From Pinus tabuliformis (Eukaryota; Streptophyta; Pinopsida; Pinales; Pinaceae), in NCBI GenBank assembly GCA_031772625.1, contig CM062820.1, forward strand, positions 312,407,840 through 312,471,839: a DNA stretch of 64,000 nucleotides, read 5' to 3'. A program made the position numbers and the translations under genes. This document shows, piece by piece, positions 48,406 through 58,164 of this stretch. The notes under the pieces were generated by a model. That model searched no databases. It saw only the letters and a list, made by a program, of their open reading frames with translations, and was not told the DNA's origin. The first letter of the stretch is position 1; the number at the start of each line of letters is the position of its first letter.

Positions 48406-48870
48406 GTTGAAAAGTGTATCTTGGGAGATATTCCACAACCCCAGATCTGGGTTTGTGAGAAGGTTGGTCATAAAATAGGTTTGTGAGAAAAATACCCATG
48501 TGAAGGGGTTTTAGACTCAGACAGGGTTTAAAATTCTAAAGGGAAATTAAAAAATTAAATTAAATCCTATGTTTAAGTGGTTAAAACCCCTAAAGATATA
48601 AAGGGTTCCAAAGAAGGCTTCAAAAGTCTATTTAAGAAAGGCCTTAGGATAACTCTAGCTCATCAAGTGAAGAGAAGCTCGCTTAATAATTGAAGGAGGC
48701 CGAGATGTAGTCCAAGAAGCCCCATTTTGAGGGTCATGTAGGGTTTCTAGTAGTCCAAGTGTATTCATCCTCAAGTGGCATCTGAATAGAGAAATGGCAG
48801 AATGAGTAGCTCAGATGTCAAGGGTCGATATCCCTAAGGTCTAGAGGATAAGGTCTGAAGATATGTCAAG
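48406..48870 (+). repeat. Older direct repeat R, copy 1 (possible LTR)
   Basis: Starts TGTTGAAAAGTGTATCTTGGGAG. It aligns with 57742-58164 through shared strings such as taaagggaaattaaa, aaagaaggctt, agatgtagtc and gagccttagaaag. By eye about 75-80 percent identical with small gaps. No coding capacity. Confidence 0.6.
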
Positions 48871-49669
48871 ATGGTCGAGCCTTAGAAAGAGGAAGTTGTG
48901 AGGCCTCTTTTTCTCATGGAAAAGGCACCCAAGAATCTCCAAGAACACTAAAAGTAGAGGAGGGTTATTCTAGTTGATTTGAAGGTTGTTCCAATCGTAG
49001 GGACAACCATGGACCCAATTCATAGGGTGAAGCTCTTACTGTAGATGACAGTGCATAGAAAGTGTGGCATAAAGCTAGATCTATCTAGGGAAAGGTTGTC
49101 AAGGGTTTCAGTTCCAAGGAGAATGGATTTCTAGTGTTGGAGAAGTTATCCTAAAGATTTAGGGCAAAGATCATTGAGCCCTAGTTAAGGGTAGTGTAAA
49201 AGTATCAAGTTTTGGGCATAAGTATGAAGGCTAACCCTCTCAAGAATAGGACACGAGTCTCTTTCTCTATCTAAGAAGAAGGAGACCTATAGCTTCAGTT
49301 TAGGATGGCTGCAAGGCCTAAAAGGAATGGAGAATAGGGTCAAAACAACATTCAATGGAAGTGCTGGAAGGAGGACTGTTAGGAGAAGGATAAGTGAATT
49401 TTTTGATGGGTTTGAGGTTGAATTTAGGGTATGGTAGCAGTAGATTCATATGCCCTAACTAGAGGGATAAAAACATCAGGAGATTTCCTAGAAAAATTAT
49501 TAAAATATACCTTAGGATTGGAGGTAAGTCGATTTTTTGTTAAGGGACAAGTTTGTTCCTAAAAGGATTTGGGACAACAAGAAGTTTGAGCCCTAGACCT
49601 ATAAAGTATTTTAGTAAGAACGGAGAACATTATTAAATTTGTTTCAACGTGTGGACATTAGATAAATTG
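48871..49669. other. Non-coding DNA downstream of repeat R copy 1
   Basis: No recognisable coding region. Probably part of the same old repeat or its internal part. Confidence 0.5.
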
Positions 49670-50254
49670 TGAGGTCTAAAATGGGCCTCCTAAGGATTAT
49701 TATAAAATAATAGTGGAAAGAAAAAAATAAGATTAGATTACATCACCAAATTTTAGAGTGAGAAAAGAAAAAAAAATCAACTTGTATTTTTAACTTATCT
49801 CATTATGGTTTTACTCAAATTTCAAATGAGAGTATTTTTTGGATGTAGAATTTAATTCCTCATCCAAGGAGTACCCATGTTGCATACTTTTGATGGGCCT
49901 TGCTACATGAAAAATGAGAAATACATGAAACAAATGTGATTGTAATCACGTTTTTTCATGTATTTCTCGTTTTTCTTGTAGCAGGGTCCATCCAAAGTAT
50001 GCAACATGGGTTGTCCTTGGATGAGGAATTAAATTCCACGTCTAATGAGTGATCCCGCTTAAAATTTAAGTAAAATCATGGGGAGATAAGTTGAAAATAT
50101 GAGTTGAAAAAGTAGTTTTTTTTTTATCTTTTTACTTTTTTACTCCAAAAATGGTGAATCATCCCCCATACTTGACATCATCATCTTGAATCCTATCGGT
50201 TCTTATAAATTTGATTTTTGTTGTACATTTTTTTTATGCCCATTTTAGACCTCA
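49670..50254. mobile_element. 585-bp foldback (MITE-like) element
   Basis: Terminal inverted repeats TGAGGTCTAAAATGGGC (49670-49686) and GCCCATTTTAGACCTCA (50238-50254) match perfectly. The inverted pairing continues inward along nearly the whole element: ttccTCATCCAAGGA, cccatgttgcatac and catgaaaaa...gaaatacatga are each answered in reverse complement on the other side. The centre is near 49942 (gtgattgtaatcac). The right arm has about 40 extra bases. Possible AAATT flanks on both sides suggest a short target duplication, with one offset base on the left. No ORF, so it would be non-autonomous. Confidence 0.8.
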
Positions 50255-51101
50255 AAATTTCTCTAATGACAACAAAGAAACAAGATCATAAGAAAATTTA
50301 GGTTGAGGAGTCCAATCACTATTAGGTTGCATATTTGGAAGTAAATGTAGTGCTTGAACAACTATGAGATTGAAAGCCCTAGATGAGGGATGATATGGTG
50401 CCTAGCCCTAGATCTGAGGGCAGAGTATTTGGTAGAGTGTTGGAGCCTAAAAACATTGATAAGGATGTAGCCAAATCACTATTAGAGGGAAGATCTGAAG
50501 AGTGCTGGTGGGATTGTTCCATGGTTGGAACAACAATATGGAGTTCCCTTGAAATGAGAAATATGAGTATCAAATTATAGAGAAGAGGGTTGTATACTCA
50601 AATTCATAGATCAGTCCAGATGGAATTGTAAGTGGGTAGATCTAAACAGTCCATATTGGACAAATGGATAGAAACAAAACTATAGTTTGAAGGAATGTTA
50701 TATGGTTGACCATTGTGCCCTAAGTGTAGGCCTTGTGAAGGGATACAATCTAGCTGGGACAGGTATAGAAATTGGGCTCAGATTCTGATCCTCCAGGAGA
50801 GCCAGATTGACAGCCCAAGTTCATTATTAAGGAAGGAAGTCTGGCACTATTATGTGGTAGTCCTCGAGCCCAAAGTTTGTCTTCATTGGAGCAATGCAGG
50901 AAGGAAATAGAAGGAAGAAGTCCCAAAGGAGATTAGGACTAGCAGTGGGTAGTATAGAGTTTTTCACAAACGTAGTTGTGAACAACTCAACAAAAGTCCC
51001 TAAGTGTTGAGATATTGAAGGACTAACATTCATCTAGAGGGAAGATTGATAAGTTGAGTTTAGTGACCTAAAGGAGGAGGACCATCAATAGAGGTATAGT
51101 G
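50255..51101. other. Old repeat-derived DNA left of the young copia element
   Basis: No intact ORF; weakly coding-like Gly/Ser/Glu-rich stretches on the + strand (50383-50910) could be remains of an old element. Sequence continues at 57102 after the copia insertion. Confidence 0.4.
51097..51101. repeat. 5-bp target duplication (TAGTG), left copy
   Basis: TAGTG directly before the 5' LTR is repeated at 57097-57101 directly after the 3' LTR. Confidence 0.9.
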
Positions 51102-51558
51102 TGTTAGGATATTCCGACACATAGGATATAGTTAAGTTCAACTTGGTCTAGTATAGAGTTAGGTTAGAGTTAGGTAAAGTGTGTTTCTTTACCGTTGTAC
51201 ATTTTGTAACTTACAATCCGACGGTCACGATATGTAGTGATCCGACGGTTCACTCTCACCTCGGTATTACCGACACTTGATCCGTGGCTTGACACCCGAT
51301 TGGTCCATGAGTTCTATTTAAAGCGCATGGAGGGTCATTGTTCGGGTAATCCGTGCATGAGAGAAGCTTATGTAAATTTTCATTCTTTGATTAATAAATT
51401 GTCTGTACCCACGTTGGGACAGGCCGTGGACTGTTTCCCTCCTTGCACTCTGAGGGTTTTAACCACGTCAAAAATACTGGTGTATTGATTTGAGATCTGG
51501 TTGTGAGCGGTGTCCTCTTGGTATTCTTTCTGAGGAACTTACCCTGTAAATTCCTACA
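51102..51558 (+). repeat. 5' LTR of the young Ty1/copia element
   Basis: 457 bp, TGTTAGGATATTCC ... AAATTCCTACA. A TATA-like tatttaaagc lies near 51315 (ttctatttaaagcgcatgg), about two fifths along the LTR, a plausible core promoter. Confidence 0.95.
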
Positions 51559-51570
51559 TGGTATCAGAGC
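51559..51570 (+). other. Primer binding site (initiator tRNA-Met type)
   Basis: TGGTATCAGAGC immediately after the LTR. Confidence 0.95.
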
Positions 51571-52193
51571 TATTTGAGGGCCGCGTCCGTTGGTGATCCA
51601 AATCTGAAGCCGGTAGAACTGCATGCGGCTGTCGTTTCCTAGATCTGCTGTTTCTGACTACTTTCGGGCCGAGACGACTGCTCTGTTGCGTTCGGAGCAT
51701 CTGTTTCAGTGAGGAACCCCTTTCGTTTCACGCGAAAAGGTTTCCGGTAGCCCTAGCTGCGTCATTTTTCAAATCGGGAGGTATACAGTGTTTTTTTTTG
51801 CAGTTTACTGTCATTTTCTCTCTGCTTATTTCGGTTTCGGTTTATTTAGCCCTTTTTTTTCCCGGATCTATACCTTTCATTTCTGCGTATGCTCTTTGCC
51901 CTGCGACTCTGTGCGATCTGGGCAAATCAGAAATAGAAAGAAAGGATTTTTCTCATGCGTATGCTCTTTTCCCTGCACCTTAGTGTGATCTCGGAAAATC
52001 AGAAACATTGAGAAAAATATTTAGTTTTTCGGCTAAAAGCTAACTTTGAGATTTTTTTTAAAATTTCTAGTTTTTTGGCTAAAGCTAACTTCGAGCCGTA
52101 AGGTTCGTTTTTCTTTGGATATTCGTGTTGGGTTTTGTGTTTTGTGTTTTGTAGGGGAAAAGAGTCTTCCCAAGGCAAGCACGCAAATCGAGG

Positions 52194-52248
<55 letters not shown>

Positions 52249-52466
52249 ATTTTGTATAGATCAATTGGTTCAAAGACCTTTTAAGAGAGTAGAGGTCTTG
52301 GGTTCAAGTCTCCATTTTGTGGGGGCGGATTTTTTCATTCCCGCACATTCGCGCACTTTGCCGGCAACGTCAACAATTTTTTTTCAAAAAGCCATAACTT
52401 CTTCATCCGGAAGCCTTTTTCAGAGCCGTTTTTTTTAAAACCGCCTATTTTTTCGAGATCTATCCA
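51571..52466 (+). other. Leader of the young Ty1/copia element
   Basis: About 900 bases between primer site and gag-pol. It contains a near-duplicate pair of about 69 bp (around 51883-51951 and 51952-52020, both with gcgtatgctctt, ccctgc and aaatcagaaa). A C-run plus (CT)n tract lies at 52194-52244. No conserved ORF. Confidence 0.8.
52194..52244. repeat. C-run and (CT)n microsatellite in the copia leader
   Basis: About eleven C residues followed by roughly twenty CT units, inside the leader. Confidence 0.95.
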
Positions 52467-55400
52467 TTGGACCACTTACTTTCAGCATCTTCAGCTTCAG
52501 TTATTTTTCAAAAAATGGAAAGTCCATGCCAAGTCATTCTTGACAGCACTAACTACTTCCAATGGGTAGCCTACATGGGAGATTTACTTAGAAGTAAAGG
52601 TCTCTTCAGAATAGCCACAGACCAAGAGAAGAAACCCAAAGATGAAGACAAGGCCGAAAAATGGGAAAATCGACAAGATCAAGCACGTGGTTTGATAGGA
52701 ATGTCTGTTTCTCCTGATCTTAGATTCCACATTGCAGAAATTGAAACTCCTCATGAAGCATTAGAAAAACTTGCTAAAGTTTTTGGGATTAAAAATGAAA
52801 TTAGAGCCCATCAACTTGAGAATGAGTTGCTTACTTTGGATCCTAATAATTTTTCTTGCATTGAAGATTTCTTGTCCAAATTCAAGACCCTTAGATATCT
52901 CTTGGAAGGTGTTAAAGTTAAGAAAGAAGATGGTAACCTTATTTATTCCATCCTTACTAAGTTGGGACCAGCCTACTCTGTATTTGTTTCCACTTTCCAT
53001 TCTACCAGGGAAGCTTTCATTTGTCAAGGCAAAGACTACAAGCCCCCTTCCTTTGACTCCTTTTGTGATTCCTTAATAAGAGAACAAGAAAAACTCTTAC
53101 ACCTTGGTCTTCTTAATCTTGGAAACTCTTCCTCGAAAGCGTTAGCCACCCAGCAGCAACCAAATTCAAAGAATCCTAAGAAGTCTTATCCTCAAAGGAA
53201 TGGTCCTAAACCAACTCAGCCTCAAGATGAAAGATCATTTCAGCAATATGACAAGACCAATAAAAACAAATGGAAGAAGACTGACAGACATTGTAACTTT
53301 TGTAATCGAGATGGCCACTTAGAATCTAAATGCTTTAAGAAGATGGAAGCCTTGGAAGCCGCAATGAAGAAACATAACATCCATCTGGAGCCTACTTCAA
53401 CTTCAACTTCCGGAACGGCATTTTCTGCATGTCATCGTCAATCATCTCAGTCTGGTTATGCATTAAATGTATCTTCTTCTTCTTCTCATTCTCATGAGTG
53501 GCTCATTGATTCTGGAGCCTCTTGTCACATGGCCAAAAACCAAGCCATGTTTTCTTCTTTAAATGATTGTAACACCAAAAATATATATGTTGGTGATGAT
53601 AGATCTCTTAATGTTGTAGGGACTGGAACTGTTCATCTAGACAATGGTCAGTTCAATGATGTATTATGTGTTCCAAACTTATCCTGCAACCTTCTATCTG
53701 TCTATCAGATAACTCATTCAGGTGAAGGTAAAATTGTTGAATTTTCACCTCATGATGTTGTAATCAAGGATCTAAAAGATCCTAAACAGATTCTAGCTAC
53801 TGGTCTTGCTGATGATTCCAAAAGGTTGTATAAGTTTCACAACTTTGGGTCATCCCATCTTCCCTCAGTATTTGTTGCTCATAATGATGAAGTGAGCAAA
53901 CTTTGGCATGAGCGGTATGGTCACTTAAACTATCGCTCCCTTCAGCATCTATGTAAAGAAAACATGGTGACAGGTCTTCCTATGGTATCTTGCAAAGATG
54001 GTGTTTGTTCCGGATGTGTACTCGGAAAACATCATCGGGACAGTTTTGACAAACGTGCCTCTTGGCACGCCTCAGCCCCTTTACAGCTTGTGCACAGTGA
54101 TTTATGTGGTCCTCTTCCTGTTGCTTCATTCTCTGGCTGCAAGTACTTCTTAACTTTCATTGATGATTTCTCCAGACGCACTTGGGTATACTTCTTAAAA
54201 CTCAAGAGCGAAGTATTTACCACCTTTTTGGCCTTCAAAGCATTCGTTGAAAAACAATCTGGACATCAAATTCTTAAGCTAAGAACTGATAATGGTGGAG
54301 AATATGTTAAAAATGCATTCATCAACTTTTGCACCGAAAATGGAATTCAAATGCAACATACTGTTCCATACACTCCACAACAAAATGGTGTAGCTGAAAG
54401 GAAAAATCGCACCTTAAAGGAAATGGCTAATTGTATGCTGCAATCTAAAGGACTCAGTCTTAGTTTTTGGGCCGAAGCAATTAATTGTGCAAATTATATA
54501 ATCAATCGCACTCCTACTAAGGTTCTAGAGAATATCACTCCAGAAGAAGCTTGGAGTTCCATTAAACCAGATGTAAGTCACTTTCGTGTGTTTGGAAGTG
54601 AAGCATGGGCCCATATTCCAGATGAAAAGCATAAAGCCTTAGAACCTAAGAGTGAGAAATGTACTTTTGTTGGATATTCTGAAGATGTAAAAGGCTATAG
54701 ACTTATTCCATTTAAGTCCAAAAATGTTATCATTAGAAGAGATGTAAAATTTGATGAAAATAAATCGGCCTGCGAGCCTAGTCCGGCGGATGTGCCACCT
54801 CTTCCTATCTCTTCTATCTTTGAAAACATTTCTTCTTCTGATGATGAAAGCGAGGATGATAATCCTTCCCCACCTTCTCAGGATCCTCAACTTCCAAGAT
54901 GGGTCCGTGCTACTCGGGATGCAGCAGGTGATCTTGCCGGTGATCCTACAGATCAGCGACGTACACGTTCTCAGTTTGAAAGAGCCTCTTCTTTACTGGC
55001 TCAAGCTCCAGTAAATCATGATCCTGACACTTTTGCAGAAGCTTCAGGCCATCCACATTGGGAAACAGCTATGAATGAAGAATATCATTCATTGATGACA
55101 AATGATACATGGGATCTTGTTCCTCTACCAAAGGGACGCAAACTTGTTAGATGCAAATGGGTTTACAGAACCAAGTATGGACCAGATGGGAAAGTTGATA
55201 AACATAAAGCTCGTCTAGTTGCTAAGGGCTTTTCACAGGTTGAAGGCATTGACTACACTGAAACCTTCTCTCCAGTTGCCAAAATGAACTCTATCCGCCT
55301 TGTTCTTTCCCTTGCTGCCTCTTTAAAATGGGAAGTCCATCAAATGGATGTTAAATCTGCCTTCTTGCATGGTGACTTGCAGGAAGAAATCTATATGGAA

Positions 55401-56558
55401 CAACCCATTGGCTTCATACAAACAGACTCCAGCCTCGTTTGTCGACTTAAGAAATCCCTTTATGGCCTCAAGCAAGCTCCTCGAGCTTGGTATGCCAAAA
55501 TGGATAGCTTTCTTTTAGAATCTGGCTTTTCTAGGTGTCATTCTGACAATACTGTCTACACCAAGAAAGTGGGCAACTCTCTCATCATCCTTGTTCTTTA
55601 TGTTGATGATCTTATTCTTACTGGTAGTGATCCCAACCTTATAAACCATGTGAAGTCCAGCCTTAAAAAGAAATTTGAAATGACAGACTTAGGACACTTA
55701 CACTATTTTCTCGGTCTTCAAGTCTTGCAATCCCAAGAGGGTATTTTCCTTTCCCAGTCCAAGTATGCTTGTGATATTCTTCGTCATTTTCACATGGAAG
55801 ACTGTAAGCCAGCCACTTCTCCCTTTCAGTCTGGAGTCAAACTTTCAGTCTCTTGTACTTCTCCTGAAGTTGATGCTACCTTATACCGTCAACTTGTCGG
55901 AAAACTCTTGTATTTAACCCATACTCGTCCTGATCTTTCCTTTGCTGTTGGCCTTGTTGCTCGTTTTATGCAAAACCCCCGTGAAAGTCATTGGAAAGCA
56001 GCTAAAAGAATACTTCGTTATGTTCGAGGTACAGTACAGTTTGGGATTCATTACAGTGCCAAAGCAGCTCCTCTGTTAGTTGGTTTCACTGATTCTGATT
56101 GGGCTGGTGACCTTGATGATCGGAAGTCTACTGCCGGTTATGTCTTCACTCTTGGTTCAGGACCTATTACATGGGCTTGTAAGAAACAGGCTGCCATTTC
56201 TCTTTCATCAGCAGAAGCAGAGTATCGTGGTGCCGTGGAAGCTAGTAAGGAAGCCTTGTGGCTTCGTCAGATCCTATCAGAGTTTGGCTTTGAGCAGCAG
56301 CATCCAACCACACTTTGGTGTGATAATCAAAGTGCCATTCAGCTATGCAAAGATCCAGTCCAGCATCAGCGCAGCAAACACATTGAACTACACATGCACT
56401 TCATCAGAAAGCTCATTCATGACCATGTTCTTGAAGTGCAATATTGTCCAACAGATGATCAGGTTGCAGACATCTTCACAAAGGCTCTCACAGAGGCGAA
56501 GTTCACTAAACTTCGATATATGCTTGGAGTTCAGGAAGTTGTCACTAAGGGGGGATAG
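52467..56558 (+). CDS. gag-pol polyprotein of the young Ty1/copia element
   Basis: One ORF of 1363 residues. A gag capsid-type region lies at about 20-215 and a zinc knuckle CNFCNRDGHLESKC near 276-289. The protease has WLIDSGASCHMA near 345, followed by the integrase pre-domain (LWHERYGHLNYRSL). The integrase core runs from about 540 to 700 (HSDLCGPLPVASF, RTDNGGEY, PQQNGVAERKN). The reverse transcriptase covers about 860-1110 (MDVKSAFLHGDL, LYVDDLILTGSD) and RNase H about 1205-1345 (DSDWAGDLDDRKSTAGY, SAEAEYRGAV, CDNQSAIQL). Domain order is diagnostic of Ty1/copia, and the length is usual for the family. By family, it encodes particle formation, RNA copying and integration. The first ATG is at 52467; a second in-frame ATG (MESPCQV) follows 16 codons later and is also plausible as start. 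Confidence 0.95.
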   Translation: MDHLLSASSASVIFQKMESPCQVILDSTNYFQWVAYMGDLLRSKGLFRIATDQEKKPKDEDKAEKWENRQDQARGLIGMSVSPDLRFHIAEIETPHEALEKLAKVFGIKNEIRAHQLENELLTLDPNNFSCIEDFLSKFKTLRYLLEGVKVKKEDGNLIYSILTKLGPAYSVFVSTFHSTREAFICQGKDYKPPSFDSFCDSLIREQEKLLHLGLLNLGNSSSKALATQQQPNSKNPKKSYPQRNGPKPTQPQDERSFQQYDKTNKNKWKKTDRHCNFCNRDGHLESKCFKKMEALEAAMKKHNIHLEPTSTSTSGTAFSACHRQSSQSGYALNVSSSSSHSHEWLIDSGASCHMAKNQAMFSSLNDCNTKNIYVGDDRSLNVVGTGTVHLDNGQFNDVLCVPNLSCNLLSVYQITHSGEGKIVEFSPHDVVIKDLKDPKQILATGLADDSKRLYKFHNFGSSHLPSVFVAHNDEVSKLWHERYGHLNYRSLQHLCKENMVTGLPMVSCKDGVCSGCVLGKHHRDSFDKRASWHASAPLQLVHSDLCGPLPVASFSGCKYFLTFIDDFSRRTWVYFLKLKSEVFTTFLAFKAFVEKQSGHQILKLRTDNGGEYVKNAFINFCTENGIQMQHTVPYTPQQNGVAERKNRTLKEMANCMLQSKGLSLSFWAEAINCANYIINRTPTKVLENITPEEAWSSIKPDVSHFRVFGSEAWAHIPDEKHKALEPKSEKCTFVGYSEDVKGYRLIPFKSKNVIIRRDVKFDENKSACEPSPADVPPLPISSIFENISSSDDESEDDNPSPPSQDPQLPRWVRATRDAAGDLAGDPTDQRRTRSQFERASSLLAQAPVNHDPDTFAEASGHPHWETAMNEEYHSLMTNDTWDLVPLPKGRKLVRCKWVYRTKYGPDGKVDKHKARLVAKGFSQVEGIDYTETFSPVAKMNSIRLVLSLAASLKWEVHQMDVKSAFLHGDLQEEIYMEQPIGFIQTDSSLVCRLKKSLYGLKQAPRAWYAKMDSFLLESGFSRCHSDNTVYTKKVGNSLIILVLYVDDLILTGSDPNLINHVKSSLKKKFEMTDLGHLHYFLGLQVLQSQEGIFLSQSKYACDILRHFHMEDCKPATSPFQSGVKLSVSCTSPEVDATLYRQLVGKLLYLTHTRPDLSFAVGLVARFMQNPRESHWKAAKRILRYVRGTVQFGIHYSAKAAPLLVGFTDSDWAGDLDDRKSTAGYVFTLGSGPITWACKKQAAISLSSAEAEYRGAVEASKEALWLRQILSEFGFEQQHPTTLWCDNQSAIQLCKDPVQHQRSKHIELHMHFIRKLIHDHVLEVQYCPTDDQVADIFTKALTEAKFTKLRYMLGVQEVVTKGG

Positions 56559-56630
56559 GCTCTAGTGCCTCCTTCCTTCTCCTATTGTGTCATATTTGTA
56601 AATCCTTCAATCCTATCCCAAGTTGTTCTT

Positions 56631-56639
56631 AAGGGGGGA
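56631..56639 (+). other. Polypurine tract of the young Ty1/copia element
   Basis: AAGGGGGGA directly before the 3' LTR. A similar aagggggga also lies at the end of gag-pol, near 56549. Confidence 0.9.
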
Positions 56640-57096
56640 TGTTAGGATATTCCGACACATAGGATATAGTTAAGTTCAACTTGGTCTAGTATAGAGTTAG
56701 GTTAGAGTTAGGTAAAGTGTGTTTCTTTACCGTTGTACATTTTGTAACTTACAATCCGATGGTCACGATATGTAGTGATCCGACGGTTCACTCTCACCTC
56801 GGTATTACCGACACTTGATCCGTGGCTTGACACCCGATTGGTCCATGAGTTCTATTTAAAGCGCATGGAGGGTCATTGTTCGGGTAATCCGTGCATGAGA
56901 GAAGCTTATGTAAATTTTCATTCTTTGATTAATAAATTGTCTGTACCCACGTTGGGACAGGCCGTGGACTGTTTCCCTCCTTGCACTCTGAGGGTTTTAA
57001 CCACGTCAAAAATACTGGTGTATTGATTTGAGATCTAGTTGTGAGCGGTGTCCTCTTGGTATTCTTTCTGAGGAACTTACCCTGTAAATTCCTACA
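56640..57096 (+). repeat. 3' LTR of the young Ty1/copia element
   Basis: 457 bp, matching 51102-51558 apart from two substitutions seen by eye. Followed by TAGTG. Confidence 0.95.
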
Positions 57097-57101
57097 TAGT
57101 G
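57097..57101. repeat. 5-bp target duplication (TAGTG), right copy
   Basis: Matches 51097-51101 exactly. Confidence 0.9.
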
Positions 57102-57741
57102 CATATTAGGATTAGATGGACCAAGAGATGTGTTTAGGACATGTGGAATGAGAGAGCTACATAGGACCATATCAATAAGTAGATCAAGGATTTCTTGTTC
57201 AGGGTAGATTGGTGGTCAACTTTATAGACACGAAGCCCTAGATGTATGTACTTATATCAATGGATGTATGAGGGCCATTATCCCTACTATGGGATCCCTA
57301 AGAAGTTGTATAAATGTTGTTAATATAACAAAGAAGGGTTGAAAATTTTGAAAAGTTGCCATGCGTGTTAGTTGATTCACTGATGTGTAATTTTCCATTG
57401 TTAAAAGTAGGATAGTTGAGGAATTTGAGTTGTTTGTGTCAGATATTTTAAGACACTAATTGAGATTTTCAGATGCCATGGAAAATCAACATGGTATCAG
57501 AGCTACTTTGAAGGCCTAGTGGAGCAAGGTGTGCACGTGAAAGCATGTGAGCCAGTGGAGATCATGTAGGCTCAGAGGGAGTATCCCTAAGGAAGTTCGA
57601 GATATTCACGTTCTGATGAGGAAAATACATTATAGTGACAATGATCCATTCTATGGGTTATGTTGCAATGATGGATTCCATAAGGGCTAGTGTCGCCAGA
57701 GACTTCCAAGCAGTGGAAGTACCTTACTCGCTAAGAGGGAG
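57102..57741 (+). other. Old repeat-derived DNA with a copia-type primer-site string
   Basis: Continuation of the interrupted older repeat. ATCAACA followed by TGGTATCAGAGC (57494-57505) has the form of an LTR end plus tRNA-Met primer site. About 240 bp later ctaagagggag precedes a TGTTGAAAAG start at 57742, like a purine tract before an LTR. If both are real, the internal part would be very short. No ORF. Confidence 0.35.
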
Positions 57742-58164
57742 TGTTGAAAAGTCTAGCTTGGGAGGTATTCCGTGAGGCCAGATTTGGGGTTTGTGAGCAA
57801 AAGACCCAAGTGAATGGGTTTTATACCTAGATGTGCTTTAAAATTATAAAGGGGAAATTAAAAGGAAAATTAAAAAGAAAATTAAATCCTAAGTCTAGGT
57901 GGATAAAACCGCTAAAGATCCAGAGGGATCTAAAGAAGGCTTAGGAAGCTTATTTAAGAAATGCCTTAGGAAAAGGCTAGGAGATCACTTGATCATGGAA
58001 GGAGGCATAGATGTAGTCTAAGAAGCCCTAGTTAGAGGATTGAGTAGGGTTTCTAGCAAGCCAAGTGCATTCATCTTCAAGTAGTAGTTGAATAGAGAGA
58101 TGGGATAGTGAGCATCTTAGATGGAAAGGGTTGAGATCTATGAAGAGGGTTGAGCCTTAGAAAG
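57742..58164 (+). repeat. Older direct repeat R, copy 2 (possible LTR)
   Basis: Partner of 48406-48870. It ends at gagccttagaaag where the Athila-like LTR begins. Copy 1 continues past the same string without interruption, so copy 1 shows the unoccupied form of this site. Confidence 0.6.

Larger units (their letters stand above)
51102..57096 (+). mobile_element. Young Ty1/copia LTR element, looks whole
   Basis: A 5,995-bp element with two 457-bp LTRs that differ at only two positions by my reading, a perfect TAGTG target duplication, a tRNA-Met-type primer site, a single long gag-pol ORF and a purine tract. No break is apparent. Two differences in 457 bp is about 0.4 percent. This means an insertion within roughly the last few hundred thousand years at fast plant rates, or one to three million years at slow gymnosperm rates. 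It inserted into an older repeat flanked by copies of repeat R. Branch within Ty1/copia not assigned. Confidence 0.97.

Noticed and set aside
52085-52273. Glu/Arg-repeat minus-strand frame in the copia leader
   Set aside because: A by-product of the (CT)n microsatellite.
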